From Mesostigma viride (taxonomy: Eukaryota; Streptophyta; Mesostigmatophyceae; Mesostigmatales; Mesostigmataceae): a stretch of DNA of 64,000 nucleotides. Numbering within the stretch: position 1 is the first letter of the stretch; every line of letters begins with the position of its first letter. Made by a program: the position numbers and the translations under genes. Location of the stretch: contig RPFO01002162.1 of NCBI GenBank assembly GCA_009746045.1, forward strand, positions 1 through 64,000, in the 5' to 3' direction. This document shows, in pieces, positions 18,907-27,448 of the stretch. The notes under the pieces were generated by a model. It ran no database searches and was not told the DNA's origin. It saw only the letters and a program-made list of their open reading frames with translations.

Positions 18907-19872
18907 ATGTCGAATTCGGACTCTGAAGCTAGGACAAACACCTTTGCGCGTGCAGCAACGGTAGCGGCGTCCAGTCCAGTACCCGCTGGAGGGCACGAGG
19001 ACTCGGAGGAAGTGCGCCGAAATATTCGTGCGGTGTCGGCGCCGGGCGAGTACGTCCGAGGAGCAGCCGAGCAGCTGCTGAGATTTCGCGAGGACCTCGC
19101 GGAAATCATCAGAAGGCTGCCAGCGTCTTGGCGGGCTGGCCACACAAACGCATTCGCGTTTGAGCAGGTGGTCACTCTGCTTTTGCAGATAATTGCCATA
19201 AGCCTCGGGGGTGCCCGAGAGATAAACGACCTTGTCGCCAATCTCCGCCTTGGGGACGACTACACCGGCGTGCCAAACGTGGTGCAGGTCGCCCGGGACA
19301 GGCGGGAGGCCATCGTTCGTGGCAGTACGCAGGCGTTGGTGGCAGAGTGCCAGAATCTGGCGCACTCCGTCTTGGAGTTGACCAGAGGCGCTGCTGATCG
19401 TGTCTTCATTACTCTTAATCCCTTCTCCATCTACACTAGTCGGGATACTCCACATTCTCGCCGAGAGTTAAACCAGCTAAGTTTGACTGTCGACGTGGTT
19501 GGCGGTCGAGAGGTCTCAGCCGACGACGCCTTCTACGACTTCGTAGATCAGCCAGCAGGGGCGGTAGTACAGCCGGCCCAGAGGCGTCACGAGGGCGACG
19601 GCTCTCAGGAGGGCCGTGAGCAGGCGCAGCGGGACGAGCTTAATCGCTACCACATTGACGACAACGTTGGTTTAGGTGAGGCCCATTTGTTGAGGTGGGG
19701 GCGTTCTCGCTGGATACGTGATTACGCGTATGGTTTGAGGCTTCCGGTGGTTATTAGGCCTGTGCCTACTCACGACGACCAGGGGCAGCCATTGAATCCG
19801 GTGGAGGGACCGTTCCACGAGCCAGCACCTGCACCGGTTGCAGGAGAAGCTTCGTCTGAAAACGAGGCTTGA
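18907..19872 (+). CDS. Element B: ORF1, unknown function
   Basis: 321 residues. I chose the ATG at 18907 (MSNSDSEARTNTFARA) because an earlier in-frame ATG lies inside the LTR. It is helix-rich in the N-terminal half (EQLLRFREDLAEIIRRLP, EQVVTLLLQIIAISLGG, REAIVRGSTQALVAE) and more acidic and Pro-rich at the end (PVEGPFHEPAPAPVAGEAS). No known domain is recognised. It lies before gag with a 68-bp gap, in the same position as the coiled-coil ORF1 of A, but I see no sequence similarity between the two. Confidence 0.75.
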   Translation: MSNSDSEARTNTFARAATVAASSPVPAGGHEDSEEVRRNIRAVSAPGEYVRGAAEQLLRFREDLAEIIRRLPASWRAGHTNAFAFEQVVTLLLQIIAISLGGAREINDLVANLRLGDDYTGVPNVVQVARDRREAIVRGSTQALVAECQNLAHSVLELTRGAADRVFITLNPFSIYTSRDTPHSRRELNQLSLTVDVVGGREVSADDAFYDFVDQPAGAVVQPAQRRHEGDGSQEGREQAQRDELNRYHIDDNVGLGEAHLLRWGRSRWIRDYAYGLRLPVVIRPVPTHDDQGQPLNPVEGPFHEPAPAPVAGEASSENEA

Positions 19873-19940
19873 GGGGGTGGAGGATAGGTGGAGAGTTTGC
19901 TGTTTTCTTGTTGCAAAGTTGGTCGCAGCCATTGTATATA

Positions 19941-21266
19941 ATGCCTAGGAGGGCAAGCCGGGGTGCGGCGACATTCGAGGAGCAACGGGAGCGAACAGCA
20001 GAGGAGGACATCGCCAGAGAGGAAGGGGAGGCGATGGAGGAGAGGGGCGTGGAGGCGCCAGCTGGGCAACCTATCCCAGAGATGGACCCCAGAGCCGGGA
20101 GAACACACAAGCGGTGGCGTGATGGGCAAGCTGAGGCGGAGAAAGTCAAGCGTGCCAGGCGACCTACGGAGGCAGTAGTGCTCACAACGCCTGGTGAGGA
20201 GGACGCCATCGTCACCCCAGGTGTGCGTGCTGCAAAGCAAGCTGCTGTTCACGATAGGGTGTCTGGTATGTTGCCCGAGCGTTTGGAGGCTAGGATTGAC
20301 CCTCCCCAGGCACCACCAGTGCGTGTGGGGAGTGTGTTGCCCGGCACCCGCCCATTTTCTGATGCTGTGACAGTCATGAATGGGCAGAAAGCGCTCAACC
20401 CTCCCCTGAAGCAAGATAACCTGGATAAATGGCTGGATGACATGAAGCTAGTCGTGGGCTCCGTCGCAGCAGGTGTGGATATTGTCAGGGTGTTTCACTC
20501 TTCCACCGCAAACAAGGGGTCCTCTGAAAGGGTCAATGACATGGCTAGGCATGCTCTGAAAGAGGGGCACACTTGGCTACAGTTCCTAGATGACATCAAG
20601 GAGGAGTTTTCTGACAGGGTTCACAATCTCACCATGGAAAAGAAGAGAGAATTTGATGAGTTTGAGATCAAGGGTGAGGTGGCTGCTGAGCTGGCCAGGT
20701 TTGAGTTGATCGTGGAGGCAGGCAAGAAGCAGGGCTTCAGTGTGACAGTCAGGGCAGCAGCAGACCACTTCTTTGATAAGATGGGCTTGTCAGAGGAAGG
20801 TAGGGCTACTGCTAGGCAGCTCTGTGATCTCACTGATGGCACCTGGGGGGCTCTGAAGCGTGTGATACTAAACTTCAGGACCCGGGTCCCTACCTGCAAG
20901 GGTATCAGTTCTCAGGGAGGGTCAGCGTCTCAGGCTAGCCAGGGCAAGAACCGTACCCCATCTGGGACACGGTATGGTAGCAGGAGAAGGAAGCAGGCCC
21001 AGAAGGAGCAGAACCAGGGTGGTGGAGGAGGTCAGCAGGGGAACCAGAATCAGGGGAACCAGTCTGGCAACCGTAACAGCCATCAGCAGGGTAAGGGTGG
21101 TGGCCAGGGGCAGAATAACAATCAAGCCTCAGGCAACCAGAACAAGCAGGACAGCAAGGCCCCAGGGGGAGGGTCTGGCAAGAGCAAGTGTTTTGCTTGT
21201 GGCAAGGAAGGTCACTGGAAGAGGGATTGCCCAAACAAGAAGAAGGGGCAGTCTGATCAGAAGTGA
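19941..21266 (+). CDS. Element B: gag with CCHC zinc knuckle
   Basis: 441 residues from MPRRASRGAATFEEQRER. N-terminal part is charged; the middle is a capsid-like region (NLDKWLDDMKLVVGSVAAG, HTWLQFLDDIKEEFSDRV, EVAAELARFELIVEAGKKQG). A long Gln/Asn/Gly-rich linker follows, then the knuckle CFACGKEGHWKRDC and a Lys-rich tail. The stop is followed by about 250 bp without a protease before integrase. Confidence 0.88.
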   Translation: MPRRASRGAATFEEQRERTAEEDIAREEGEAMEERGVEAPAGQPIPEMDPRAGRTHKRWRDGQAEAEKVKRARRPTEAVVLTTPGEEDAIVTPGVRAAKQAAVHDRVSGMLPERLEARIDPPQAPPVRVGSVLPGTRPFSDAVTVMNGQKALNPPLKQDNLDKWLDDMKLVVGSVAAGVDIVRVFHSSTANKGSSERVNDMARHALKEGHTWLQFLDDIKEEFSDRVHNLTMEKKREFDEFEIKGEVAAELARFELIVEAGKKQGFSVTVRAAADHFFDKMGLSEEGRATARQLCDLTDGTWGALKRVILNFRTRVPTCKGISSQGGSASQASQGKNRTPSGTRYGSRRRKQAQKEQNQGGGGGQQGNQNQGNQSGNRNSHQQGKGGGQGQNNNQASGNQNKQDSKAPGGGSGKSKCFACGKEGHWKRDCPNKKKGQSDQK

Positions 21267-21517
21267 CTAGTGAAGCAGTCCCGTGTACATAGTGAGACAC
21301 CCTGTGGGGCACAGCTTCACATGTAAATAAATCTGGGCAGGGTGCCACCTCTGATCAGCACCAGGGGTGTACTGATGTTCTCATTCCACAAGATTGCATA
21401 CATGCTGCAGCACAACAATCCCCTCAACTGTCAACAGGTGGAGGGTCCCCAGACAGGGTTGGCTCTGGGAGCCTAGATGCTCTGCTGGGAGGGTCTGCTG
21501 GGTCCTCTGGATCCAAG
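21267..21517 (+). other. Element B: gag-integrase spacer
   Basis: 251 bp between the gag stop and the first ATG of the integrase frame. No D-T/S-G or ILG-type motif was found here, which matters for where the protease is encoded. Confidence 0.6.
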
Positions 21518-22408
21518 ATGCAGAAGGTGGATGTTGCGTCCTCACACGCAGGGCCCGTCCAGGCGTCTTCCCAGGTGCGTAATCTGGCTAGGCAACTGAG
21601 CTACACGGATGCTGGACGCAGGCTGCACAATATCTTTGGTCACACAGCCATGGCTGAGATGTTTGATTGGAAGATTGGAGATGAGCCACTGAGGGAAGCA
21701 TGCAGAGCTGCAGCTGAGCAATGTACTTGTAAGGAGAATGCTGCCAAGAAGCCAAGGTCCCATGCTAGGGAGCCTGCCAGGGAGAAGGGGGACATCCAGG
21801 TAGACGTCCAGCATATCAGGGGCTTATACATTTTGGTGGCAGTGGACAGATTTAGCAGGTACAGGCTGCTCCAGATTCTGCCAGATATGAAGGGGAACAC
21901 CCTGCTGCTGGGCTTGCAGACTCTCTTACCAGGCTTTGGGGTGTACAAGACAGTACAGGCTGATATTCAGTTTGAGTGCCTACTGTCACAGCAGGAGCAA
22001 CTGCCATGCAAGCTGCTGGTCACGCCCAGGGAGAGCCATGGACAGCAAGGTGCTGTGGAGAGATCCATCAGGGAGGTCAAGACCGTAGTGCTGGCAGAAC
22101 CTAAGGTGCCACTGGTAGCATCTGCTTTGGAGAGGGCAGTGTGGACCAGGCAGGTGGAAGAACAGTTGAACCTCAGAATAAACTACTATTATGACGGGGT
22201 GGCTGTCAATCCTGTAGCACTGCAGTTTGGGATGCTAGCCCAGGAAGTGGTCCAGGCTTGCTTGAGGAAAGCAGACAGGGTGTTTGCTCAGTTGAGACGC
22301 AAGGATAGGGGCTGGAATGTGCTGAGGCCTCAGGTGGGGCTGAAGGTCAGAATGTGGAAGGAGCCATCAATGCAGGGCAAAGGGGCAAGTGGCAGAACGG
22401 GGTGGTGA
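21518..22408 (+). CDS. Element B: integrase
   Basis: 296 residues from the first ATG; the frame may open earlier. Zinc finger HHCC: LHNIFGH ... ACRAAAEQCTC. DDE core: Asp in DIQVDVQHIRG, then LVAVDRFSRYRLLQILP, Asp in VQADIQFECLL, Glu in GQQGAVERSIREVK. C-terminal segment LRPQVGLKVRMWKEPSMQGK. The frame ends GASGRTGW; the frame starting 22354 carries KWQNGVVTCVED, the expected continuation. One extra G in the GGGG at about 22380 would join them. Confidence 0.88.
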   Translation: MQKVDVASSHAGPVQASSQVRNLARQLSYTDAGRRLHNIFGHTAMAEMFDWKIGDEPLREACRAAAEQCTCKENAAKKPRSHAREPAREKGDIQVDVQHIRGLYILVAVDRFSRYRLLQILPDMKGNTLLLGLQTLLPGFGVYKTVQADIQFECLLSQQEQLPCKLLVTPRESHGQQGAVERSIREVKTVVLAEPKVPLVASALERAVWTRQVEEQLNLRINYYYDGVAVNPVALQFGMLAQEVVQACLRKADRVFAQLRRKDRGWNVLRPQVGLKVRMWKEPSMQGKGASGRTGW

Positions 22409-24804
22409 CCTGTGTGGAAGATGCCAATCGTTCCTGCCTTGTGGCCTTGGAGAGTAATCCCAGGCATGTTTACAGGTTGAGCTGGGCCAACGTCAAGGAA
22501 CGCAAGCCACATGCAATCTGGCCTGCAGACGGGCCTGGACCCCAGTGTTGGCTGGAGGGCCAGGTTAAGGACCAAGTAGTTGATGTGCCTGTCACTGACG
22601 TGGGAATTGGCTATCCCTCTGATGATGATGAGGTGCAGGAGGCAACTGCATCACCTGTGGTGGAGCCAACGGGGGCTGGGCCTGCACCAGGGTCCAAGAG
22701 GCCACTCATGGCAGACATTGTCCGGTCGCTCATGTTCAACAAGCACAAGGATCCCAAGGTATCTAAGTTGACTGAATGGGGTTCTTGCTGGGCTGCTACC
22801 CTAGAAGTGGATACTAACTCAGAGGTGTCTATCATCAGGGTGGAGGATGCTCAGGGCCTGAAGGTGAATAAGGCTGGCTGCAGGGCAGTGAGTGACTTTA
22901 CGGGCACTGTAACAATGAAGATCCTAGGGGAAGTGACTGTGCCTATCCTGGGTGTCCCCACTGCGTTCTGTGTGGTGGAAGGGTACCAGGGGCCTGCCAT
23001 TTTGGGCCAGAATTTCTTGTGCATGCCAGGAGTGACTCTGTCAGCAGATGAGCTTGCACTAGAAGGTCACGGCAGTTTGCCCCTCCAGAGATATCACTAC
23101 TCCAAGGGTCTAGCTGTGGCAGTCAAGGCTGTGAAGGGGCAGCAGAGTGTGGGGCCTGAAGGCAAGGAGCCCATTGCTGAGGACTTGTTGATCATCCCAA
23201 CCACCCTAGATCCACGGGACTTGGGGGTGCACAAGTACCAGATTGCTGGTCACAGTCCTATTTCCTGGCACCAGTTGGTAGAGTTGATGCAAAGCCCCAA
23301 GATGGCTAAGGCATGGATTCTAGGGTTTGTCTCCAGTGGGCATGACTGGATAGTGTCTAACTGTGCTGAGCCTGTGGATGAGTTGCCCAGGGAGCATCAG
23401 TTGCTAAGGCTCTTGTTTGTGCTCAAGCTGAAGGAGATAGACGGGGTGCAGGTGCCACATGTGAGGCCAGTTGTGACTGAGTACCATGGCACGGGGGAGC
23501 TGACAGATGAGGAGTTGTATACGCCTGGGATGCTGCATGATACCTGGAGGATTGTTCTGTGTATATATCTGTCTTTCCTGGTCAAGGGCATTGCGTACAG
23601 CTCTGTGCTGATTGATTTCAAGAGGGCTTTTCTCAAGGGTGATGTGGAGCAGGCCAAGGAGACGTGGCGTGATATCCCTCCCTTCTTTGTAACAGTGCCC
23701 AAGGTGTGGAGAGCAGAGATCAAGTCAAAATATCTCAGAATACTCAAGGGTTTGGAGGGTCTCAGGTCCAGCCCTATCATCTGGAGAAAGAGCCTGGAAA
23801 AGTTTCTGAAAACTCACTGTGGCTTTACTGTGTCTCCAGTTGATCCTTGCTTGTTCCAGAGTACTCATGAAGGGTTGCCTGTGTTTGCATCTCTGCATGG
23901 AGATGACCTGCACCTTCTAGGGCCTCCTGAGTGGGTGGATTCAGTACTGTCCAAGATCCAGAAGAGGTTTGAGTTAGGAAAGGTCCAGCACATGAAGCAG
24001 GATGAGCCCATGGTGTTTTGTGGAATGCAGGCCACGCTGATCAAGAGGGCAGGCACTTGGTTTATCAAGATGGAGGGTGGCAACAACTATCCTCAGCAGA
24101 TCATTGATGCCCTCCAGCAGCCCATTACCCAGGCCAGGTGTGCCACAATCAGGGGAATGTTGGCTTGGCTAGCTAGCATTTGTGCCCCAGATTTGTTGGT
24201 GCTGAGTAGGCTCACAGATGCTCAGCTGGTTGAGGTAGGGGCAGAGCAGGTGGTTGAGTCTGTCAGGAGCTCACCTCCACTCATACTGGCAGCTGTGGAC
24301 TTGTACAAACCACTCAACATGGTGCTTTTTGTGGACAGTTCCATGGACAGCAGGAAGGTGACGGATGTCAGGGGTAGGGCAGCAGCACTCATTACACTAC
24401 AACAGGAGCACACTTCTCTGGTCAGCTGGTACAGTAGGTTACAGAACAGGGTGACGCCCAGCAGTGACATTGCTGAGTGCAGGGCAATATGTGAAGGGCT
24501 ACACACTGCTCTTTACCTCAGGGAGTTATTCTACCAGCTCTGTCAGGTAGCTTCCTGTAGCTTGCAGCTGCACACACTGGTCAAGACAGACAGCATGGGC
24601 ATGGTGCAGTTTGTGCACAGACAGCTCGCCAGGAGCAGGGATCTGGATTATTTGTTGCTGAAGGAGATGTCTTACCTTGCTCATCTTGAACATGTGCCTG
24701 GTGTTGACAACCCAGCAGACGCCCTCACCAAGCTGGAGAGCAAGGCTGAGCTACAATACCCTGTGCTCAAAGGGCTCATGGACCCCTTTTCTGGTGGGAC
24801 TTGA
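22354..24804 (+). CDS. Element B: integrase end, retropepsin-like domain, RT and RNase H
   Basis: 816 residues. Residues 10-50: integrase C-terminal part (KWQNGVV, RHVYRLSWANVKE). Residues 149-232: retropepsin-like domain with LEVDTNSEVSII (Asp153) and PAILGQNFLCMPGVTLS (ILG 216-218); DTG is DTN. Residues 350-560: Copia RT with the first Asp at 421 (LIDFKRAFLKGD), RILKGLEGLRSSPIIW, VDPCLF, and HGDD at 515-518 in place of YVDD. Residues 600-790: TIRGMLAWLASICAPDL, then RNase H with D661, E708, D746 and D785. All expected acidic residues of RT and RNase H are present. Sequence order and motif changes match element A. Confidence 0.9.
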   Translation: MEGAINAGQRGKWQNGVVTCVEDANRSCLVALESNPRHVYRLSWANVKERKPHAIWPADGPGPQCWLEGQVKDQVVDVPVTDVGIGYPSDDDEVQEATASPVVEPTGAGPAPGSKRPLMADIVRSLMFNKHKDPKVSKLTEWGSCWAATLEVDTNSEVSIIRVEDAQGLKVNKAGCRAVSDFTGTVTMKILGEVTVPILGVPTAFCVVEGYQGPAILGQNFLCMPGVTLSADELALEGHGSLPLQRYHYSKGLAVAVKAVKGQQSVGPEGKEPIAEDLLIIPTTLDPRDLGVHKYQIAGHSPISWHQLVELMQSPKMAKAWILGFVSSGHDWIVSNCAEPVDELPREHQLLRLLFVLKLKEIDGVQVPHVRPVVTEYHGTGELTDEELYTPGMLHDTWRIVLCIYLSFLVKGIAYSSVLIDFKRAFLKGDVEQAKETWRDIPPFFVTVPKVWRAEIKSKYLRILKGLEGLRSSPIIWRKSLEKFLKTHCGFTVSPVDPCLFQSTHEGLPVFASLHGDDLHLLGPPEWVDSVLSKIQKRFELGKVQHMKQDEPMVFCGMQATLIKRAGTWFIKMEGGNNYPQQIIDALQQPITQARCATIRGMLAWLASICAPDLLVLSRLTDAQLVEVGAEQVVESVRSSPPLILAAVDLYKPLNMVLFVDSSMDSRKVTDVRGRAAALITLQQEHTSLVSWYSRLQNRVTPSSDIAECRAICEGLHTALYLRELFYQLCQVASCSLQLHTLVKTDSMGMVQFVHRQLARSRDLDYLLLKEMSYLAHLEHVPGVDNPADALTKLESKAELQYPVLKGLMDPFSGGT

Positions 24805-25767
24805 AGTCCAGCCTTTGCCAGTTGGTGGCTGACCAGTGCTGTTGTCCCCAGGGGGGAGGGCAACAGGTAGCCTACCTGTCACCAAGCAGGTAGAAGGCTC
24901 AACAGGAGCAAGCTCTTCCTGTAAAGGATTAGCACAGTGGGATGCCTTTGGCCTCGGGCAGTTAGGCCATGACAGGGCAGGCCATGTTGAGAGTTCTTCC
25001 AGGTTGTTTGTATATATCTCTCTTGTTTAGTTTTCTTTAGCTGTGAATAAGTGACAACCTTGGATATTATGGTGTTGTAACCTGACAGTTGGGCCTTGCT
25101 GGTGCAGGCTGGTCCACTGGGAACACTCAACATTGGTTTTGGTGGATATTCTATAATAAAACATAATCATGTTGTATGCCAATCTCTCTTGTTGTCTGTC
25201 ATGTGACCAGGTTAAGTTTAACCTGGGGTTCTGGGGTAGGGTTCGATTCCCTAGTTGAGCCACAGCCTGGTATGTATGACTCCTGGGCTTTAACACCCAG
25301 TGATGACATGGGCTCCCCATCAAGCAGTGGCACAGTGGTGTTGAAGTGGTTTCCATTGGTGAACATTTGGATGGATGATGCCTGGAACGCTCGGGGCGGG
25401 CGCCATGAAACGGGCGCCAGTGATAACTGGGAAGACCAGGAACTCACTGTAATACGTTTCCTGTAGTCAGGGCCTCTCATTCAGATATCCAGGATATGTT
25501 GCCTAAGGAATATTCAATATCCTCCTTTAAGCCCAAGCCAAGGTACAGTTGCAAAAGAAAGGGTTGGGGATGACCTGCAGGTCAAGTTAATGATCAGCTG
25601 GCAGGGTTGAACCATAGATCCCTAAGAAGGATACCATTAAGGTGGCAAAAGGGGTGCTCATGAGGCTTATTATAAGTCCAGGGTGACCAGGTGTCCATTT
25701 CACAAGGCAGCAAGGAATGGGTTGGTCATGGTGTGAAGCTTGCAGCTCCAAAACAAGAAAGGGTTGG
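24805..25767 (+). other. 3' non-coding region of element B
   Basis: 963 bp with no supported ORF. It contains the 17-nt match at 25440-25456 and ends in a purine-rich stretch AACAAGAAAGGGTTGG directly before the 3' LTR, a plausible polypurine tract. Confidence 0.7.
25440..25456 (+). promoter_or_regulatory. Element B: 3' site complementary to the primer-binding position
   Basis: GAACTCACTGTAATACG, exact reverse complement of 18883-18899. It follows GGGAAGACCAG, a string that also precedes AAACTCACTG near the end of the LTR (18844-18865), suggesting descent from an LTR-end copy. An RNA ending here would have its 3' end paired to the base next to the LTR. Confidence 0.6.
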
Positions 25768-26410
25768 AGTTAGCATATTGGTGATGCAATATGCTAAGCA
25801 TGTCATACTTGAAGTGGCCTTTCCAACGCCGTGCTAAACGCCTCATTTGGACAAGGAACTTGAGAGTTATCAAGTCCCGAAGTAATGCCGCCGGACGCTA
25901 CAGCAGTACCAGGACTAAGGACACGTGAGGGACAGGGCACGTGGCAGTGTTGGGTGAACCATCACACGTTACGTGTCACAGGACCGACTGTCACTAGGAG
26001 GTACTGTGGTCAATATTGGTTGATGGTACCAAGAATGTCACAGGACTTCAGGACTGGCAGTCCTGCAGGCCTGGGATGGACGGGTACTTGTCATGACGGA
26101 TAAATCCAGAGCGTTACTGTCATTCATGGAAGGACAGACGTCCTGGATTGATGCAACCAAGGAAATTGACAGTGGCGGACCTGCCAAGGCGTGCAAGGCC
26201 TGGCAGCAATGGTGAGACCTAGAAAGGCTCGGACACAGCAGTGGCCAAGCGTCTTTCCCAACACCGTCCGTGGGTACTGCCGCCTCAGGCTAGTGACCAC
26301 AGGGTAGTGAGGCAACTGTGGTAAAGGTTAAAAGCCGCTGGTTGAAACCATGGCTCCATTCATCACATCTTGGGAAGACCAGAAACTCACTGATCCGCGT
26401 TCATCTAAAT
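25768..26410 (+). repeat. 3' LTR of element B
   Basis: 643 bp, partner of 18240-18882, followed by TSD GACCC. Confidence 0.95.
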
Positions 26411-26849
26411 GACCCCGCGTCCAGTATTTGACCGCAGACTCCCCCTGCTGCTTTACAATACGCTGGATCTGGCGTGTCTTTTCCAACCTGTAGGACTCGG
26501 TCTGGAACGGCTGTCTGAGCGTCGCGCGCAGCTCGCGGCAGACAACGCTGGCGCGCTGATCCGCGATGGTGCCGACAATCCGAGATGCCAGTCCCTTGAT
26601 ACAGCCAAGGATGGCAGCCAGCAGAGCTTCATCGCATGCCTTGGTCACATCGCTGGTGGGATCTGCCGTGCCCTCGAGCACGTCTAGAACCCCCTGCGAA
26701 CGGCAGGTAGCAATAAAAAGCTGCTCGAACTCTACCCATCCGGCAAAATCCTCGGTGGCATCAATACGCCCAAAATTCTTCAAGGCTAGCTGGACTGCCC
26801 GTGCATTCACTAGTAATTTGGGGTTCTCAGGCTCAGCACGTGGAGGCAT
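26411..26849 (-). CDS. Element C: gag 5' half
   Basis: Begins MPPRAEPENPKLLVNARAV at 26849. It contains FAGWVEFEQLFIATCRSQG, DVLEGTAD, LLAAILGCIKGLASRIVG and ELRATLRQPFQTESYR, the pattern of a UBN2-type Copia gag. The frame reaches the GACCC target of B at 26411 and continues at 18239. The ORF as written runs a few codons into the LTR of B, an artefact of the insertion. Confidence 0.85.
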
Positions 26850-27082
26850 GGTAGTAGAAACCCCACAACAAGCTCAGGCTAGAAGAACAGCTTGCTCAAA
26901 TAAAGAAGTAACCAAAAGAACAACTGGAGGGACGCAGCAAACGTGACCGCAACTCGGAATGGATCGAACCAGCGACAGGGCAGGCCAAGCACCAAAAAGT
27001 CACACTGGATAAAAAAATGCCGAGTGCTGCACAGTAGCAACGCGTCACGGGCTGGCAGGGAAAAAAAAACTGGTCGTGCCAA

Positions 27083-27319
27083 TTAGTCACTGATATCCGC
27101 ACCCTCACTCTGGAGGTACTGCAGGTAGGAACCAAGCAGGGTGTTCAACATCACAAAATCAATAGGGCATTCCCCCTGAGGTGAGTCATACGTAGCCCTG
27201 ATTATCTCGACAATCCAACGCCTTGCCTGCACAGGATTAATGGCCACAGTAGCTCGCCTGCCTTGGAACTCAAAGGTAACAGTAACCAGGTCAATGCTGG
27301 AGTGATCAGGTCCAGACAT
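27083..27319 (-). CDS. Element C: 78-residue ORF upstream of gag
   Basis: MSGPDHSSIDLVTVTFEFQG ... ending EGADISD. It begins about 130 bp inside the 5' LTR of C. Beta-rich N-terminal half, helical C-terminal half; no family recognised. It could be a real leader ORF or chance; conservation in other copies of C would decide. Confidence 0.4.
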   Translation of the reverse strand: MSGPDHSSIDLVTVTFEFQGRRATVAINPVQARRWIVEIIRATYDSPQGECPIDFVMLNTLLGSYLQYLQSEGADISD

Positions 27320-27430
27320 GTAAAATTCTTGTCACCAAGGATTTCCCAGAAGGTAGCAAGGAAAAAAGGGCCAATAATATCCGCAAGCCAGCTTAGGACG
27401 TACTGATGTGGCCTGAAAACGTATTCGTAA

Positions 27431-27448
27431 CTTAGCTGGTCGATACCA
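27431..27448 (-). promoter_or_regulatory. Element C primer-binding site
   Basis: On the minus strand the first bases after the 5' LTR read TGGTATCGACCAGC. TGGTATC matches the complement of the usual initiator Met tRNA 3' end (GATACCA), so priming by that tRNA is plausible over seven bases. Confidence 0.65.

Larger units (their letters stand above)
18240..26410 (+). mobile_element. Copia-like LTR retrotransposon B, very young, nested in C
   Basis: 8,171 bp with 643-bp LTRs that I find identical (18240-18882, 25768-26410), TSD GACCC at 18235-18239 and 26411-26415. LTR ends are AGTTAGCATATTGG...CATCTAAAT, not TG...CA. Order is ORF1, gag with CCHC, integrase, retropepsin-like domain, RT, RNase H. 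Only one apparent break in pol is seen, between the integrase core frame and the next frame. Identical LTRs and long ORFs make it a candidate for recent or current activity. Confidence 0.95.

Noticed and set aside
22354-22408. Programmed -1 frameshift between integrase and the downstream pol frame of B
   Set aside because: AAAGGGG is present but the zero frame is AAA GGG, not the A AAG GGG phasing needed for a standard slippery heptamer. A missing G is simpler; left open, not claimed.
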